A stretch of DNA of 64,000 nt from GCA-2733415 sp049614485 (GTDB taxonomy: Bacteria; Bacteroidota; Bacteroidia; Flavobacteriales; Flavobacteriaceae): assembly GCA_049614485.1 (NCBI GenBank), contig JBMZDR010000001.1, positions 186,001 through 250,000 on the forward strand, written 5' to 3'. A program made the position numbers and the translations under genes. Shown piece by piece: positions 26,833 to 35,340 of the stretch. Position 1 is the stretch's first letter, and every line of letters starts with the position of its first letter. The notes beneath the pieces were generated by a model. It was not told the DNA's origin and did not search any database. It was given only the letters and a program-made list of their open reading frames with translations.

Positions 26833-26865
26833 GCGCTTAGCGCCGTTTACTGAAGTTGTTCAGTA
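26832..26865 (+). other. two small hairpins between nqrD and nqrE
   Basis: First hairpin: GGCGC-TTA-GCGCC (26832-26844). Second hairpin: TACTGAA-GTTG-TTCAGTA (26848-26865). They fill the only sizable gap inside the nqr operon. Neither is followed by a T-run, so a terminator is unlikely; an mRNA stability or translation role is possible. Confidence 0.6.
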
Positions 26866-26885
26866 TCTAATAAAACTTTAAAAAA

Positions 26886-27602
26886 ATGGAATATTTAGAA
26901 TTATTTTTAAAATCGATATTTGTAGAAAATATGGTATTTGCATATTTCTTAGGAATGTGTTCTTACTTAGCGGTTTCTAAAAAAGTATCTACGGCAGTAG
27001 GACTTGGAGCAGCAGTTATTTTCGTATTGGCAATTACAATGCCATTAAACTGGTTGTTAGATCAGTATTTATTAAGAGATGGTGCATTAGCTTGGTTAGG
27101 TCCGGAATATGCAGACTATGATTTAAGTTTCTTAACATTCATCTTATTTATTGCTACTATTGCTACAATGGTACAGTTAGTTGAGATTATTGTAGAGAAA
27201 TTCTCACCATCATTATATAACTCGTTAGGTATTTTCTTACCGCTTATTGCCGTAAACTGTGCAATTTTAGGAGGGTCATTATTTATGCAGCAAAAAGAAT
27301 TTGCTACAATTGGTATGGCAACAACTTATGGTGTAGGTTCAGGAATTGGATGGTTTTTAGCAATTTTAGCAATTGCAGCTATTCGTGAAAAAATTCGTTA
27401 CTCAAATGTACCACCTGCCTTAAGAGGTTTAGGAATCACATTTATCATTACAGGACTTATGGCTATTGGGTTTAATAGTTTTGGAGGAATGTTAACCGGT
27501 GGAGATGGCGAAGCTAAAAAAGAAGAAAAGAAAACTGCTGTTGTAGATGTTGAGAAAACTGAAAAATTAGTAGTTAATACAAACACAAAATCTGTAAACT
27601 AA
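26886..27602 (+). CDS. nqrE: Na+-translocating NADH:quinone reductase subunit E
   Basis: A six-helix membrane subunit paired with NqrD. The centre-binding cysteines are Cys25 (LGMCSYLA) and Cys125 (AVNCAILGG). IREKIRYSNVPPALRGLGITFI (166-187) is the family signature. The core ends near residue 203, as in Vibrio NqrE of about 198 aa, but here it continues with a 35-residue charged tail (GDGEAKKEEKKTAVV and beyond) of low complexity. The tail is probably soluble; its role is unknown. nqrF starts 2 bases later. Confidence 0.96.
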   Translation: MEYLELFLKSIFVENMVFAYFLGMCSYLAVSKKVSTAVGLGAAVIFVLAITMPLNWLLDQYLLRDGALAWLGPEYADYDLSFLTFILFIATIATMVQLVEIIVEKFSPSLYNSLGIFLPLIAVNCAILGGSLFMQQKEFATIGMATTYGVGSGIGWFLAILAIAAIREKIRYSNVPPALRGLGITFIITGLMAIGFNSFGGMLTGGDGEAKKEEKKTAVVDVEKTEKLVVNTNTKSVN

Positions 27603-27604
27603 TT

Positions 27605-28915
27605 ATGATATATTTAGCATCAACAGGAGGAGCGATAGCTATTACAGTAGTAGCATTGTTTATTTTGGTATTGTCGTTGGTTTTAATTTTGATCTTTGCA
27701 AAAGATAAGTTATTACCATCTGGAAACGTTAAAATTACAATTAACGGAGAAAAAGAAATAGAAGTAGCATCTGGGGGGACATTGTTGTCAACTTTGGGAG
27801 CGCAAAAAATATTTTTACCATCAGCGTGTGGTGGAGGAGGAACTTGTATACAATGTGAATGTCACGTGCATGAAGGTGGTGGTGAAGCATTGCCTACAGA
27901 AGTACCTCACTTTACACGTAAAGAGTTACAGCATGGAGCACGTTTATCTTGTCAGGTAAAAGTAAAGCAAGATATGAACATCTCTATTCCGGAAGAAGTT
28001 TTCGGAATTAAGAAATGGGAAGCTACCGTAGTATCAAACTATAACGTTGCTACCTTTATTAAGGAGTTTGTTGTAGAAATTCCAGAAGATATGGGCTACA
28101 AAGCAGGAGGGTATATTCAAATTGAAATTCCTGAATGTGAAATAAAGTATGCTGATATGGATGTTACAGCACACCCTCAAGATCATCCAGGAGCACCAGA
28201 TAAGTTTAAAGCAGATTGGGAGAAATTTGGATTATGGCCTTTAGTTATGAAAAATAACGAATTGGTTGAACGTGCATACTCAATGGCTTCTTACCCAGCG
28301 GAAGGACGTAAAATTATGTTGAATGTACGTGTGGCAACACCGCCATTTGATCGCGCTAAAGGCGGATGGATGGATGTAAACCCAGGTGTGGCATCATCTT
28401 ATATTTTCAATTTAAAAGTTGGTGATAAATGTACTATTTCAGGGCCTTATGGAGAGTTCTTTATAAATGAGTCTGAAGCAGAAATGTTATATGTAGGTGG
28501 AGGAGCTGGTATGGCGCCAATGCGTTCGCACTTATATGAATTATTCAGAACATTAAAAACAGGTCGTAAAGTAACATATTGGTATGGTGGACGTTCAAAA
28601 GCTGAATTATTCTACATCCATTACTTTAGAGATTTAGAAAAAGATTTCCCAAATTTCAAATTTTACTTAGCCTTATCTGAACCAATGGAAGAAGATAATT
28701 GGAAAGTAAAAGAAGATATTGATGCAGAAGGAGATGGATTCGTAGGATTCATTCACCAAGTTGTAATAGATCAGTATTTATCTAAGCACGAATCACCAGA
28801 AGATTTAGAATTATACTTCTGTGGACCGCCATTAATGAACAAAGCAGTTCAGAAAATGGGAGAAGATTTTGGTCTTGATGACGAGAATATCCGTTTCGAT
28901 GATTTCGGAGGATAG
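27605..28915 (+). CDS. nqrF: Na+-translocating NADH:quinone reductase subunit F
   Basis: The NADH-oxidising subunit. It has one membrane anchor (9-31), a [2Fe-2S] ferredoxin domain with Cys75, Cys81, Cys84 and Cys116 (spacing x5, x2, x31), then an FAD-binding domain (RAYSMASYPAEGRKI) and an NADH-binding domain (YVGGGAGMAPMRSHLYELF, FCGPPLMNKAV). It ends in the family aromatic residues NIRFDDFGG. The length is 436 aa. It is the last gene of the operon and a strong terminator follows. Confidence 0.97.
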   Translation: MIYLASTGGAIAITVVALFILVLSLVLILIFAKDKLLPSGNVKITINGEKEIEVASGGTLLSTLGAQKIFLPSACGGGGTCIQCECHVHEGGGEALPTEVPHFTRKELQHGARLSCQVKVKQDMNISIPEEVFGIKKWEATVVSNYNVATFIKEFVVEIPEDMGYKAGGYIQIEIPECEIKYADMDVTAHPQDHPGAPDKFKADWEKFGLWPLVMKNNELVERAYSMASYPAEGRKIMLNVRVATPPFDRAKGGWMDVNPGVASSYIFNLKVGDKCTISGPYGEFFINESEAEMLYVGGGAGMAPMRSHLYELFRTLKTGRKVTYWYGGRSKAELFYIHYFRDLEKDFPNFKFYLALSEPMEEDNWKVKEDIDAEGDGFVGFIHQVVIDQYLSKHESPEDLELYFCGPPLMNKAVQKMGEDFGLDDENIRFDDFGG

Positions 28916-28934
28916 ATACTCAAATTATATAAAT

Positions 28935-28971
28935 AAAAAAAAGCGATGTAACACTACATCGCTTTTTTTTT
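28935..28971 (+). terminator. terminator after nqrF
   Basis: A perfect stem of about 15 pairs (AAAGCGATGTA and its complement) with loop ACAC, ended by nine T. It closes the nqr operon. Confidence 0.88.
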
Positions 28972-29038
28972 GTATTTAATCTAATTAAGTTGTATATTTT
29001 CCGACTCAAAAAAATACAACCAAAAAAAACTAAAAATT

Positions 29039-31717
29039 ATGAAAAAAATTACCCTTAAAGTATGTATTGTTTTAATATATGCTTTTGCTACGTTTTCTTT
29101 TGCTCAAAATGGGTGGAAAAAAACAACAGTTTCTGATAAAGAAATTGAAAAAATGAATGAAATTGGTGTGCCTACTAGTGCGTCATTGTATTCATTTGAT
29201 ATTTATGATATTCAATCTAGACTAACTCATGCTCCAGAAAGTGGAACATTTTCTGGTAAGTCTAATACAATTTTAGAATTACCTGATGCCACTGGAAAGT
29301 TAAAAGCTTATAGAATAGAAGAAGCTTCTGTTATGGCTCCTGAGTTGCAAGCAAAATACCCAGAAATTAGGTCATACGCAGGTTATGGTGATAATGGTGA
29401 ATACCTAAGGTTTACAGTAACTCCATATAATGGTTTTAATGGAATTATCCTTTATCCTAATAGGTCTGAGTCTATAGTTATTCAAGATATACCAGGTTCA
29501 TTGACTAACAAAACTGCTATATTTAAAAGAGCTGATAGAAAAGGTTTAGGAAAATCTTTCGAATGCTCAACTACCGATGAAGTTTCTGTTAATATGGATG
29601 ATTTTGTAGAATCTAATAGAGCTGCTGATGATTCAACATTAAGAATATTTGATTTAGCAATGTCAGTTTCTGCAGAGTACTCAGCTTATCATGGTAATAC
29701 ACTAGGATCTGTTAATGCAGCAATTGCAACAACAGTTACAAGACAAAACTCAGTTTATGAAATTGACTTTGCTGTTAGATTGGTTCTTATTGGAACGAAT
29801 GATAATGTAATATATTTTACTCCAGGAACTCCGTATAGTTCAACTTCAGACACTAATTATAATAGTACTTTACAGTCAACTTTGACATCTGTAATCGGAG
29901 AAGCTAACTATGATGTAGGTCACTTAATGGCTGCAATTGGTAACAATGGTAATGCTGGTTGTATTGGTTGTATCTGTGTTAACGGATCAAAAGGTAGTGG
30001 GTATACAACAAGTACAGCGCCGATTGGAGATGCATTTGATATTGATTTTGTGGCTCATGAGTTAGGACATCAATTTGGTGGAAGACACACCTTTACACAT
30101 AGTTCAGAAGGAGCTGGAGTAGCGCAAATGGAACCAGGTTCTGGATCTACTATAATGGGGTATGCAGGTATAACAGGTCCAACTGATGTACAGTCAAATT
30201 CTGACCCTTATTTTCATGCAATTTCTATTGAACAAATTACAACGCATGCTAAATCAAGACCATGTGATGTTGAAACGCCTACAGGAAATACTAATCCAGT
30301 TGTAAGTGCTGGGTCAAACCTTACTTTACCTATAGGGACACCATTTAGATTAACAGGTTCAGGTTCTGATGCTGATGGAGATACGATTACTTACTGTTGG
30401 GAACAATATGATGAAGAAGATGCAGCAAATGCATATCCAGATCCTACGTCTGCAAGTAACAACAGACCTTTGTTTAGATCATATAGTCCTACAACCTCTC
30501 CAGTAAGAACTTTTCCAATGTTATCTGATTTAGTTGCAAATGGAGTAAACGGAAATACATTTGAAAAAGTGCCAACAGTTGGTAGAACAGCAGATTTTAG
30601 GTTAACAGCTAGAGATAACAGAGCTGGCGGTGCTGCAAATACATTTTCTGATATGGTGGTTACTTGGGATGCTTCTAGAGGTCCTTTAGAGGTAACTTCG
30701 CAAGCAGCTACAGGAATTGTTTGGAATAACGGAAATACAGAGACAATTACATGGAATGAAAATAATACGAATTTAATGGCAGGAGCGTCTACAGTAAATA
30801 TTCTTTTATCTTTAGATGGAGGTTTAACTTATCCGACGACTTTAGCTTCAGGTATCCCTAATAATGGTAGTACAACAATTACTGTTCCAAATTCTCCAGC
30901 TCCATACTGTAGAATAATGATACAGCCAACTTCCGCTCCATTTTTTGCAATTAACACAGTAGATTTTGCTATTGATTACTCGATAGTAACTAACTGTACA
31001 ACATATAGTTCAGGGGCCTTAGGAACTTCTATACCAGACGGTGCAGGTGCTAATTCTCCAGGAACTCCGATATTCAATATAATTAATGTTTCTGGTGAAA
31101 CAGGTACTTTAAATATTGAAGAATTGAAAATTAATGTTGATGTAACTCATACTTATATAGAGGATTTAGTAGTTCAGTTATTAGCTCCAGATGGTGCAAC
31201 ATTTAATAATTTATGGGCTAGAAACTGTGGCGGTAATGATAATCTTGATGTAACCTTTCAAGAAGGAGCTCCTGCAATTGTTTGTGCGTCACCTACAGTA
31301 GGTACGTATTCTCCTGGATCTTCTATGGCTAGTTTTGATAACCAGAATAAAAACGGAGATTGGCAAATAGCTGTTGTTGATTATTATAATGGAGATACAG
31401 GAACTTTAAATGACTGGTCGGTTGAATTTTGTACAACAACAGAAACTGCACTTGCAGTAGAAGAGAACCAATTTGATGTATTTGGAGTGTATCCAAACCC
31501 ATCAAACGGTGAAGTAACTATTAAGTTAAGTTCAAATAAGGATGTAAATGTATCGTTATTTGATATTCGTGGGCGTAAAATTTACAACCAGTTACATAGT
31601 AATACTTCAGATTCTTTCAATGAGAAAGTTGATTTCAGCTCAATGGCATCTGGAGTTTATATGTTAGATGTGCAAAGCGGTTCTAAAAGAGCGGTCAAAA
31701 AACTAGTGATTCATTAA
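29039..31717 (+). CDS. secreted M12-type metalloprotease with P domain and T9SS sorting domain
   Basis: An exported 892-residue zinc protease. The signal peptide ends near residue 22 (FATFSFAQ). A propeptide fills about 23-195. The catalytic domain carries HELGHQFGGRH (340-350), the metzincin zinc site, with a Met-turn at IMGYAG. After a linker come fibronectin-like parts, then a proprotein-convertase P domain (about 655-805; IEDLVVQLLAPDGATFNNLW, NGDWQIAVVDYYNGDTGTLNDW). The last 75 residues, VYPNPSNGEVTIKL to KKLVIH, are a type A sorting domain. It is probably surface-bound or released through type IX secretion and used to feed on protein. A terminator follows at 31739-31769. Confidence 0.9.
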   Translation: MKKITLKVCIVLIYAFATFSFAQNGWKKTTVSDKEIEKMNEIGVPTSASLYSFDIYDIQSRLTHAPESGTFSGKSNTILELPDATGKLKAYRIEEASVMAPELQAKYPEIRSYAGYGDNGEYLRFTVTPYNGFNGIILYPNRSESIVIQDIPGSLTNKTAIFKRADRKGLGKSFECSTTDEVSVNMDDFVESNRAADDSTLRIFDLAMSVSAEYSAYHGNTLGSVNAAIATTVTRQNSVYEIDFAVRLVLIGTNDNVIYFTPGTPYSSTSDTNYNSTLQSTLTSVIGEANYDVGHLMAAIGNNGNAGCIGCICVNGSKGSGYTTSTAPIGDAFDIDFVAHELGHQFGGRHTFTHSSEGAGVAQMEPGSGSTIMGYAGITGPTDVQSNSDPYFHAISIEQITTHAKSRPCDVETPTGNTNPVVSAGSNLTLPIGTPFRLTGSGSDADGDTITYCWEQYDEEDAANAYPDPTSASNNRPLFRSYSPTTSPVRTFPMLSDLVANGVNGNTFEKVPTVGRTADFRLTARDNRAGGAANTFSDMVVTWDASRGPLEVTSQAATGIVWNNGNTETITWNENNTNLMAGASTVNILLSLDGGLTYPTTLASGIPNNGSTTITVPNSPAPYCRIMIQPTSAPFFAINTVDFAIDYSIVTNCTTYSSGALGTSIPDGAGANSPGTPIFNIINVSGETGTLNIEELKINVDVTHTYIEDLVVQLLAPDGATFNNLWARNCGGNDNLDVTFQEGAPAIVCASPTVGTYSPGSSMASFDNQNKNGDWQIAVVDYYNGDTGTLNDWSVEFCTTTETALAVEENQFDVFGVYPNPSNGEVTIKLSSNKDVNVSLFDIRGRKIYNQLHSNTSDSFNEKVDFSSMASGVYMLDVQSGSKRAVKKLVIH

Positions 31718-31738
31718 TTATTGGATTAAAAAATTTTT

Positions 31739-31769
31739 AAAAGCCGATGCAGCAATGTATCGGCTTTTT
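31739..31769 (+). terminator. terminator after the metalloprotease gene
   Basis: A 10-base stem (AAAAGCCGAT and its complement) around a 10-base loop, ending in five T, 20 bases past the stop. Confidence 0.8.
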
Positions 31770-31808
31770 GTTTTTATAATAGTTAGGTCTTCTAAAATTT
31801 AGAAATGG

Positions 31809-31816
31809 TATCTTTG
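31809..31816 (+). promoter_or_regulatory. -7 box (TATCTTTG) for the DEAD-box helicase gene
   Basis: TATCTTTG ends 17 bases before the helicase ATG, predicting a leader of about 12 bases. No TTG or TTTG is seen near 19 bases upstream. Confidence 0.5.
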
Positions 31817-31832
31817 CACAAAATTTGTAGGA

Positions 31833-33191
31833 ATGATTACGTTTAAAGATTTGAATTTATCCAATCAATTGCAATACGCCATTGATGATTTAGGGTTTGA
31901 GCACCCAACACCTATCCAAGCAGAAGCATTTAATGTGGTACGCTCTGGTAAAGATGTTGTAGGTATTGCACAAACTGGTACAGGTAAAACATTTGCCTAT
32001 ATGATGCCAATTTTACGTGATTTAAAATTCTCCAAACAAGTTAATCCAAGAGTTTTGGTATTGGTGCCTACTCGTGAACTAGTGCTACAAGTTGTTGAAG
32101 AAATTGAAAAAATAGCAGCTTATATTAATGTACGTGTTTTAGGGGTGTATGGTGGTACAAACATTAATACTCAAAAAATGGCGGTGTCACAAGGCGCAGA
32201 TATTATTGTTGCTACGCCTGGAAGGCTTTACGATTTAGCATTGAGTAGAGCCGTAAATTTAAAAGCAATTCAGAAATTAGTAATAGATGAAGTAGATGTG
32301 ATGCTTGATTTAGGTTTCCGTTTTCAACTCTTAAATATCTTTGATGTTTTACCTTCAAAACGTCAGAATATTATGTTCTCGGCAACGATGACAGATGATG
32401 TAGATGCGCTAATTACAGATTTTTTCAGATCACCAGAAAAAATTGCTATTGCAGTAAGTGGTACGCCCTTAGATAATATTGCACAACAGTGTTATGATGT
32501 GGCTAATTTTTACACCAAAGTAAATTTATTAGCGCATTTAATTCAAGATAAAGACACGTTTAGTAAAGTACTTGTGTTTGTGTCTAATAAAAAGAGTGCA
32601 GATAGGTTATTTGAAGCCATAGAAGAAATTTTTGGCTCTGAAGTATGCGTAATTCATTCAAACAAAACTCAAAATTATAGAGTACGTTCTATTCGTCAAT
32701 TTGATGAAGGTGAAAATAGAATATTGGTAGCTACTGATGTAATGGCTCGTGGTTTAGATTTAGATGAAATCACACATGTTATTAATTTTGACACCCCAAA
32801 TTTTCCTGAAAACTATATGCATCGTATCGGTAGAACTGGTAGAGCAGAACATGAGGGACATACCATATTATTTTCAACTGAAAAAGAACAAGAAGACAAG
32901 TTGGCTATTGAAGAGTTAATGGCTTATGAAATTCCGAAATTAGATTTCCCAGAAGATGTAGAGATTTCTGAGCGTCTAACACCTGAAGAACGTCCAAGAC
33001 GTATTGAGCGTGACAATCCGCATAAAAAATTAACTGATGAAGATGCTCCAGGTCCGGCATTTCATGAAAAAAGTGAGAAAAATAGTAAAGAAAACCTTGG
33101 TGGGTCTTACCGACGTGAAATCGCTAAAAAATATAAGAAACCTAAAACAAGAGGGGATAAAAATTATAATAAAAGAAATAAAAAGAAGTAA
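31833..33191 (+). CDS. DEAD-box family RNA helicase with a DEVD motif II
   Basis: An ATP-dependent RNA helicase of the RhlE-like group. Motifs: Q motif TPIQAEA (26-32), Walker A AQTGTGKT (46-53), PTREL (79-83), TPGR (128-131), motif II VIDEVDVMLD (150-159), SAT (183-185), and HRIGRTGR (about 326-333). Motif II reads DEVD, not DEAD: the third residue is Val154. The C-terminal tail is basic (GDKNYNKRNKKK), as usual for RNA binding. The length is 452 aa. It is probably co-transcribed with the small gene and apbE downstream, given gaps of 2 and 10 bases. Confidence 0.92.
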   Translation: MITFKDLNLSNQLQYAIDDLGFEHPTPIQAEAFNVVRSGKDVVGIAQTGTGKTFAYMMPILRDLKFSKQVNPRVLVLVPTRELVLQVVEEIEKIAAYINVRVLGVYGGTNINTQKMAVSQGADIIVATPGRLYDLALSRAVNLKAIQKLVIDEVDVMLDLGFRFQLLNIFDVLPSKRQNIMFSATMTDDVDALITDFFRSPEKIAIAVSGTPLDNIAQQCYDVANFYTKVNLLAHLIQDKDTFSKVLVFVSNKKSADRLFEAIEEIFGSEVCVIHSNKTQNYRVRSIRQFDEGENRILVATDVMARGLDLDEITHVINFDTPNFPENYMHRIGRTGRAEHEGHTILFSTEKEQEDKLAIEELMAYEIPKLDFPEDVEISERLTPEERPRRIERDNPHKKLTDEDAPGPAFHEKSEKNSKENLGGSYRREIAKKYKKPKTRGDKNYNKRNKKK

Positions 33192-33193
33192 TA

Positions 33194-33571
33194 ATGCGAA
33201 AACCATTATCTACACAAGAGTTGCATAATCTAGCAATGAATATTGTTGGTAAAGATTTAGAGGCTCAAGGGTATGAGTTTGTGGCAATCAATAGTCAGTT
33301 AAAACGAAACCCACAGTATGTCTGTATTGATAAAAACGCCCAATATTACTTTGTTATTGTAAAGGCTGTATTGTTGCCAGAAAACCCAGAAAAATATGAT
33401 GTTGTTTGGATGGAAACATTCAGAGAACATGCTAGAACTAACAATGCTAAAGTTATGTACGCAGGTGTTGGTTTAGGAAATAAAGATGAAGAAGGGGGAC
33501 CAGTTTATTTGGATGAACCATATTTATTAAATTATACAGGACCGCAGTTGTTAGATGTGGACTTGAACTAG
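33194..33571 (+). CDS. small conserved protein of unknown function between helicase and apbE
   Basis: I do not recognise a domain. The protein has 125 residues, no signal peptide and no membrane segment. It begins RKPLSTQELHNLAMNIVGKDLEAQGYEFVAINSQLKRNP; the middle (YYFVIVKAVLLPENPEKYD) reads like alternating strands, and it ends with YTGPQLLDVDLN. It has no Fe-S cysteine set, no FAD motif and no NAD motif. I recall that homologues are sometimes labelled as NqrF in automatic annotation; the sequence gives no support for that. It lies two bases after the helicase and ten bases before apbE, so it may serve flavinylation or RNA work, or neither. Confidence 0.7.
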   Translation: MRKPLSTQELHNLAMNIVGKDLEAQGYEFVAINSQLKRNPQYVCIDKNAQYYFVIVKAVLLPENPEKYDVVWMETFREHARTNNAKVMYAGVGLGNKDEEGGPVYLDEPYLLNYTGPQLLDVDLN

Positions 33572-33581
33572 AGTTTTAAAG

Positions 33582-34562
33582 ATGAAAAAAATAATTCTTT
33601 TATTTCTACTCTGTATTTCTTGTAAACAAGAAAGTAAACTTCAGAAAAACAAAACTTCGGGCGAGGTTTTTGGCACTTATTATAACATTCAGTTCTTTGA
33701 CGATAAACCGGTAGATTTTTCAAAGCAATACGATAGTTTGTTTGCGGTAATTAATAAATCAATGTCTACTTATATATCATCTTCAGATATATCTAAAATT
33801 AACGCAAATGATACAACAGTAGTAGTTGATTCACATTTTAAAAATGTATTTGAAGTATCCAAAGATATATACCATTCAACAAATGGGTATTTTGATCCTA
33901 CTATTGGTGTATTGGTAAATGCATGGGATTTTGGCCCTCAAGGAAAAATTGTAGGCTTAGATAGTGTTAAGGTTGATAGCCTTTTATACTATGTAGGTTT
34001 TGATAAAGTACAGATGATATCTGGTAAAATCAAAAAACAAACACAAACATTTGTTGATTTTAATGCTGTAGCAAAAGGTTATGGGCTAGATGTAATAGCT
34101 GGTTTTTTAGACTCTCAAGGTTATGATAATTATTTAATAGATATTGGCGGTGAAATTGTAGCAAAAGGGTCTAATTTATTGCGGAAAAATAATTGGAATG
34201 TTGGTATAGAACAACCAAATTTTGATGGTAGCCAAAGTCAGCAAATAGCTATTGCGTTACATGATGAAGCTATGGCAACTTCGGGAGTGTATAGGAAATT
34301 TAAAACCGACGAAAACGGTAATAAATACGCTCATATAATTGATACTAAAACGGGTTATCCTAGTAAAACAAATATCTTAAGTGTATCCGTAATAGCTCCT
34401 ACTTGTGCTAAAGCAGATGCTTATGCAACTGCGTTTAAAGCTATGGGAATTGAAAGGGTGAAGCTATTTTTAGAAACTCACCCTGAGTTAAAAGTGTATT
34501 TTATTTATGAAGATGCTCATAAACAACTGCAAACATTAGCGCTAAACAATTTTCCAAACTAG
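33582..34562 (+). CDS. apbE: FAD:protein FMN transferase
   Basis: ApbE moves FMN from FAD to a threonine or serine of target proteins, notably NqrB and NqrC, on the outer side of the inner membrane. The lipoprotein signal ends at Cys14 (LLCISC), so it is an envelope lipoprotein. Motifs: FGTYYNIQF near 30-38, MSTYISSSDISKIN (about 62-75), GYFDPTIGVLVNAWDFG, DFNAVAKGYGLD, DIGGEIVAKG, MATSGVYRKF and HIIDTKTGYP, all conserved in ApbE. The 326-residue length is normal. It sits 4.7 kb after nqrF with several genes between, so it is functionally linked to nqr rather than in the same operon. It converges with the methyltransferase gene. Confidence 0.94.
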   Translation: MKKIILLFLLCISCKQESKLQKNKTSGEVFGTYYNIQFFDDKPVDFSKQYDSLFAVINKSMSTYISSSDISKINANDTTVVVDSHFKNVFEVSKDIYHSTNGYFDPTIGVLVNAWDFGPQGKIVGLDSVKVDSLLYYVGFDKVQMISGKIKKQTQTFVDFNAVAKGYGLDVIAGFLDSQGYDNYLIDIGGEIVAKGSNLLRKNNWNVGIEQPNFDGSQSQQIAIALHDEAMATSGVYRKFKTDENGNKYAHIIDTKTGYPSKTNILSVSVIAPTCAKADAYATAFKAMGIERVKLFLETHPELKVYFIYEDAHKQLQTLALNNFPN

Positions 34563-34566
34563 CTGT

Positions 34567-35334
34567 TTAAGCTTTAAAGCAAACAGGAATAATTTCACCT
34601 TTTGCTAAACAGTATTTAGTAATGTCTTCCTCAGGCAATGCCGTTGTGTAACTCACTTCTTTTACATCAAAACCTATTGAGCGCAGTTTGTTGAAATAAT
34701 CACGCCCGTAAATGCGAACATGATCATATTGTCCAAAAATTTTAGCACGTTCTTTTCTATCAGTAATGCTATTGTCTTCAAATGTATGCGCTCTTGATAA
34801 ATCTTGTGGAATTTGAAGTATGGCCATTCCTTTGGGTTTTAGGACACGAAATAATTCCTGCATAGCTTTTGTGTCATCAGGAATGTGTTCTAAAACATGA
34901 TTACAGAATATTACATCAAACTCATCATCCTGAAAAGGTAAATTGCATATGTCTGCTTTTACATCTGCCAAGGGCGACTCTAAATCTGTAGTAGTGTAAT
35001 TTAAGTTTTTCATCTTCCTAAAACGCTTGTAAAACGCTTGTTCTGGAGCAAAGTGTAAAACTTTTTGTTGCTTAGTAAAAAACGCTGTTTCATTTTTAAG
35101 AAACAACCACAATAACCGATGTCTTTCTAAAGATAGAGTAGAAGGTGACAACACGTTGTTACGTTGTTTACCATAGCCATAAGGTAAAAAGGATTTAAAA
35201 CGTCTTCCGTCAATTGGGTCAGTATAATTATTTCCTTTTAAAAAGAATGCAATAACCGGACGTGCTACATAACTTAATCTTATCAGTAACGGCCTAGGAA
35301 TTGTATTAAGTATAAATTTGAAAAGTTGCTTCAC
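34567..35334 (-). CDS. class I SAM-dependent methyltransferase
   Basis: A methyltransferase of unknown target, 255 aa. The SAM-binding part is atypical at motif I (VLHFAPEQAFYKRFRKM in place of a GxGxG loop), followed by YTTTDLESPLADVKADICNLPF, FDVIFCNHVLEHIPDD and FRVLKPKGMAILQIP, which fit the Methyltransf_11 group. The N-terminus (FKFILNTIPRPLLIRLSYVARPVIAFFLKG) is hydrophobic and may touch the membrane. It is the last gene of the gpmI/HAD/map/methyltransferase run, 6 bases after map. Confidence 0.8.
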   Translation of the reverse strand: MKQLFKFILNTIPRPLLIRLSYVARPVIAFFLKGNNYTDPIDGRRFKSFLPYGYGKQRNNVLSPSTLSLERHRLLWLFLKNETAFFTKQQKVLHFAPEQAFYKRFRKMKNLNYTTTDLESPLADVKADICNLPFQDDEFDVIFCNHVLEHIPDDTKAMQELFRVLKPKGMAILQIPQDLSRAHTFEDNSITDRKERAKIFGQYDHVRIYGRDYFNKLRSIGFDVKEVSYTTALPEEDITKYCLAKGEIIPVCFKA

Positions 35335-35340
35335 TAAAAT

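Noticed and set aside
33037..33228. Small plus-strand frame overlapping the helicase 3' end
   Set aside because: It shares the DNA of the lysine-rich helicase tail in another frame and runs into the start of the next gene; no domain.
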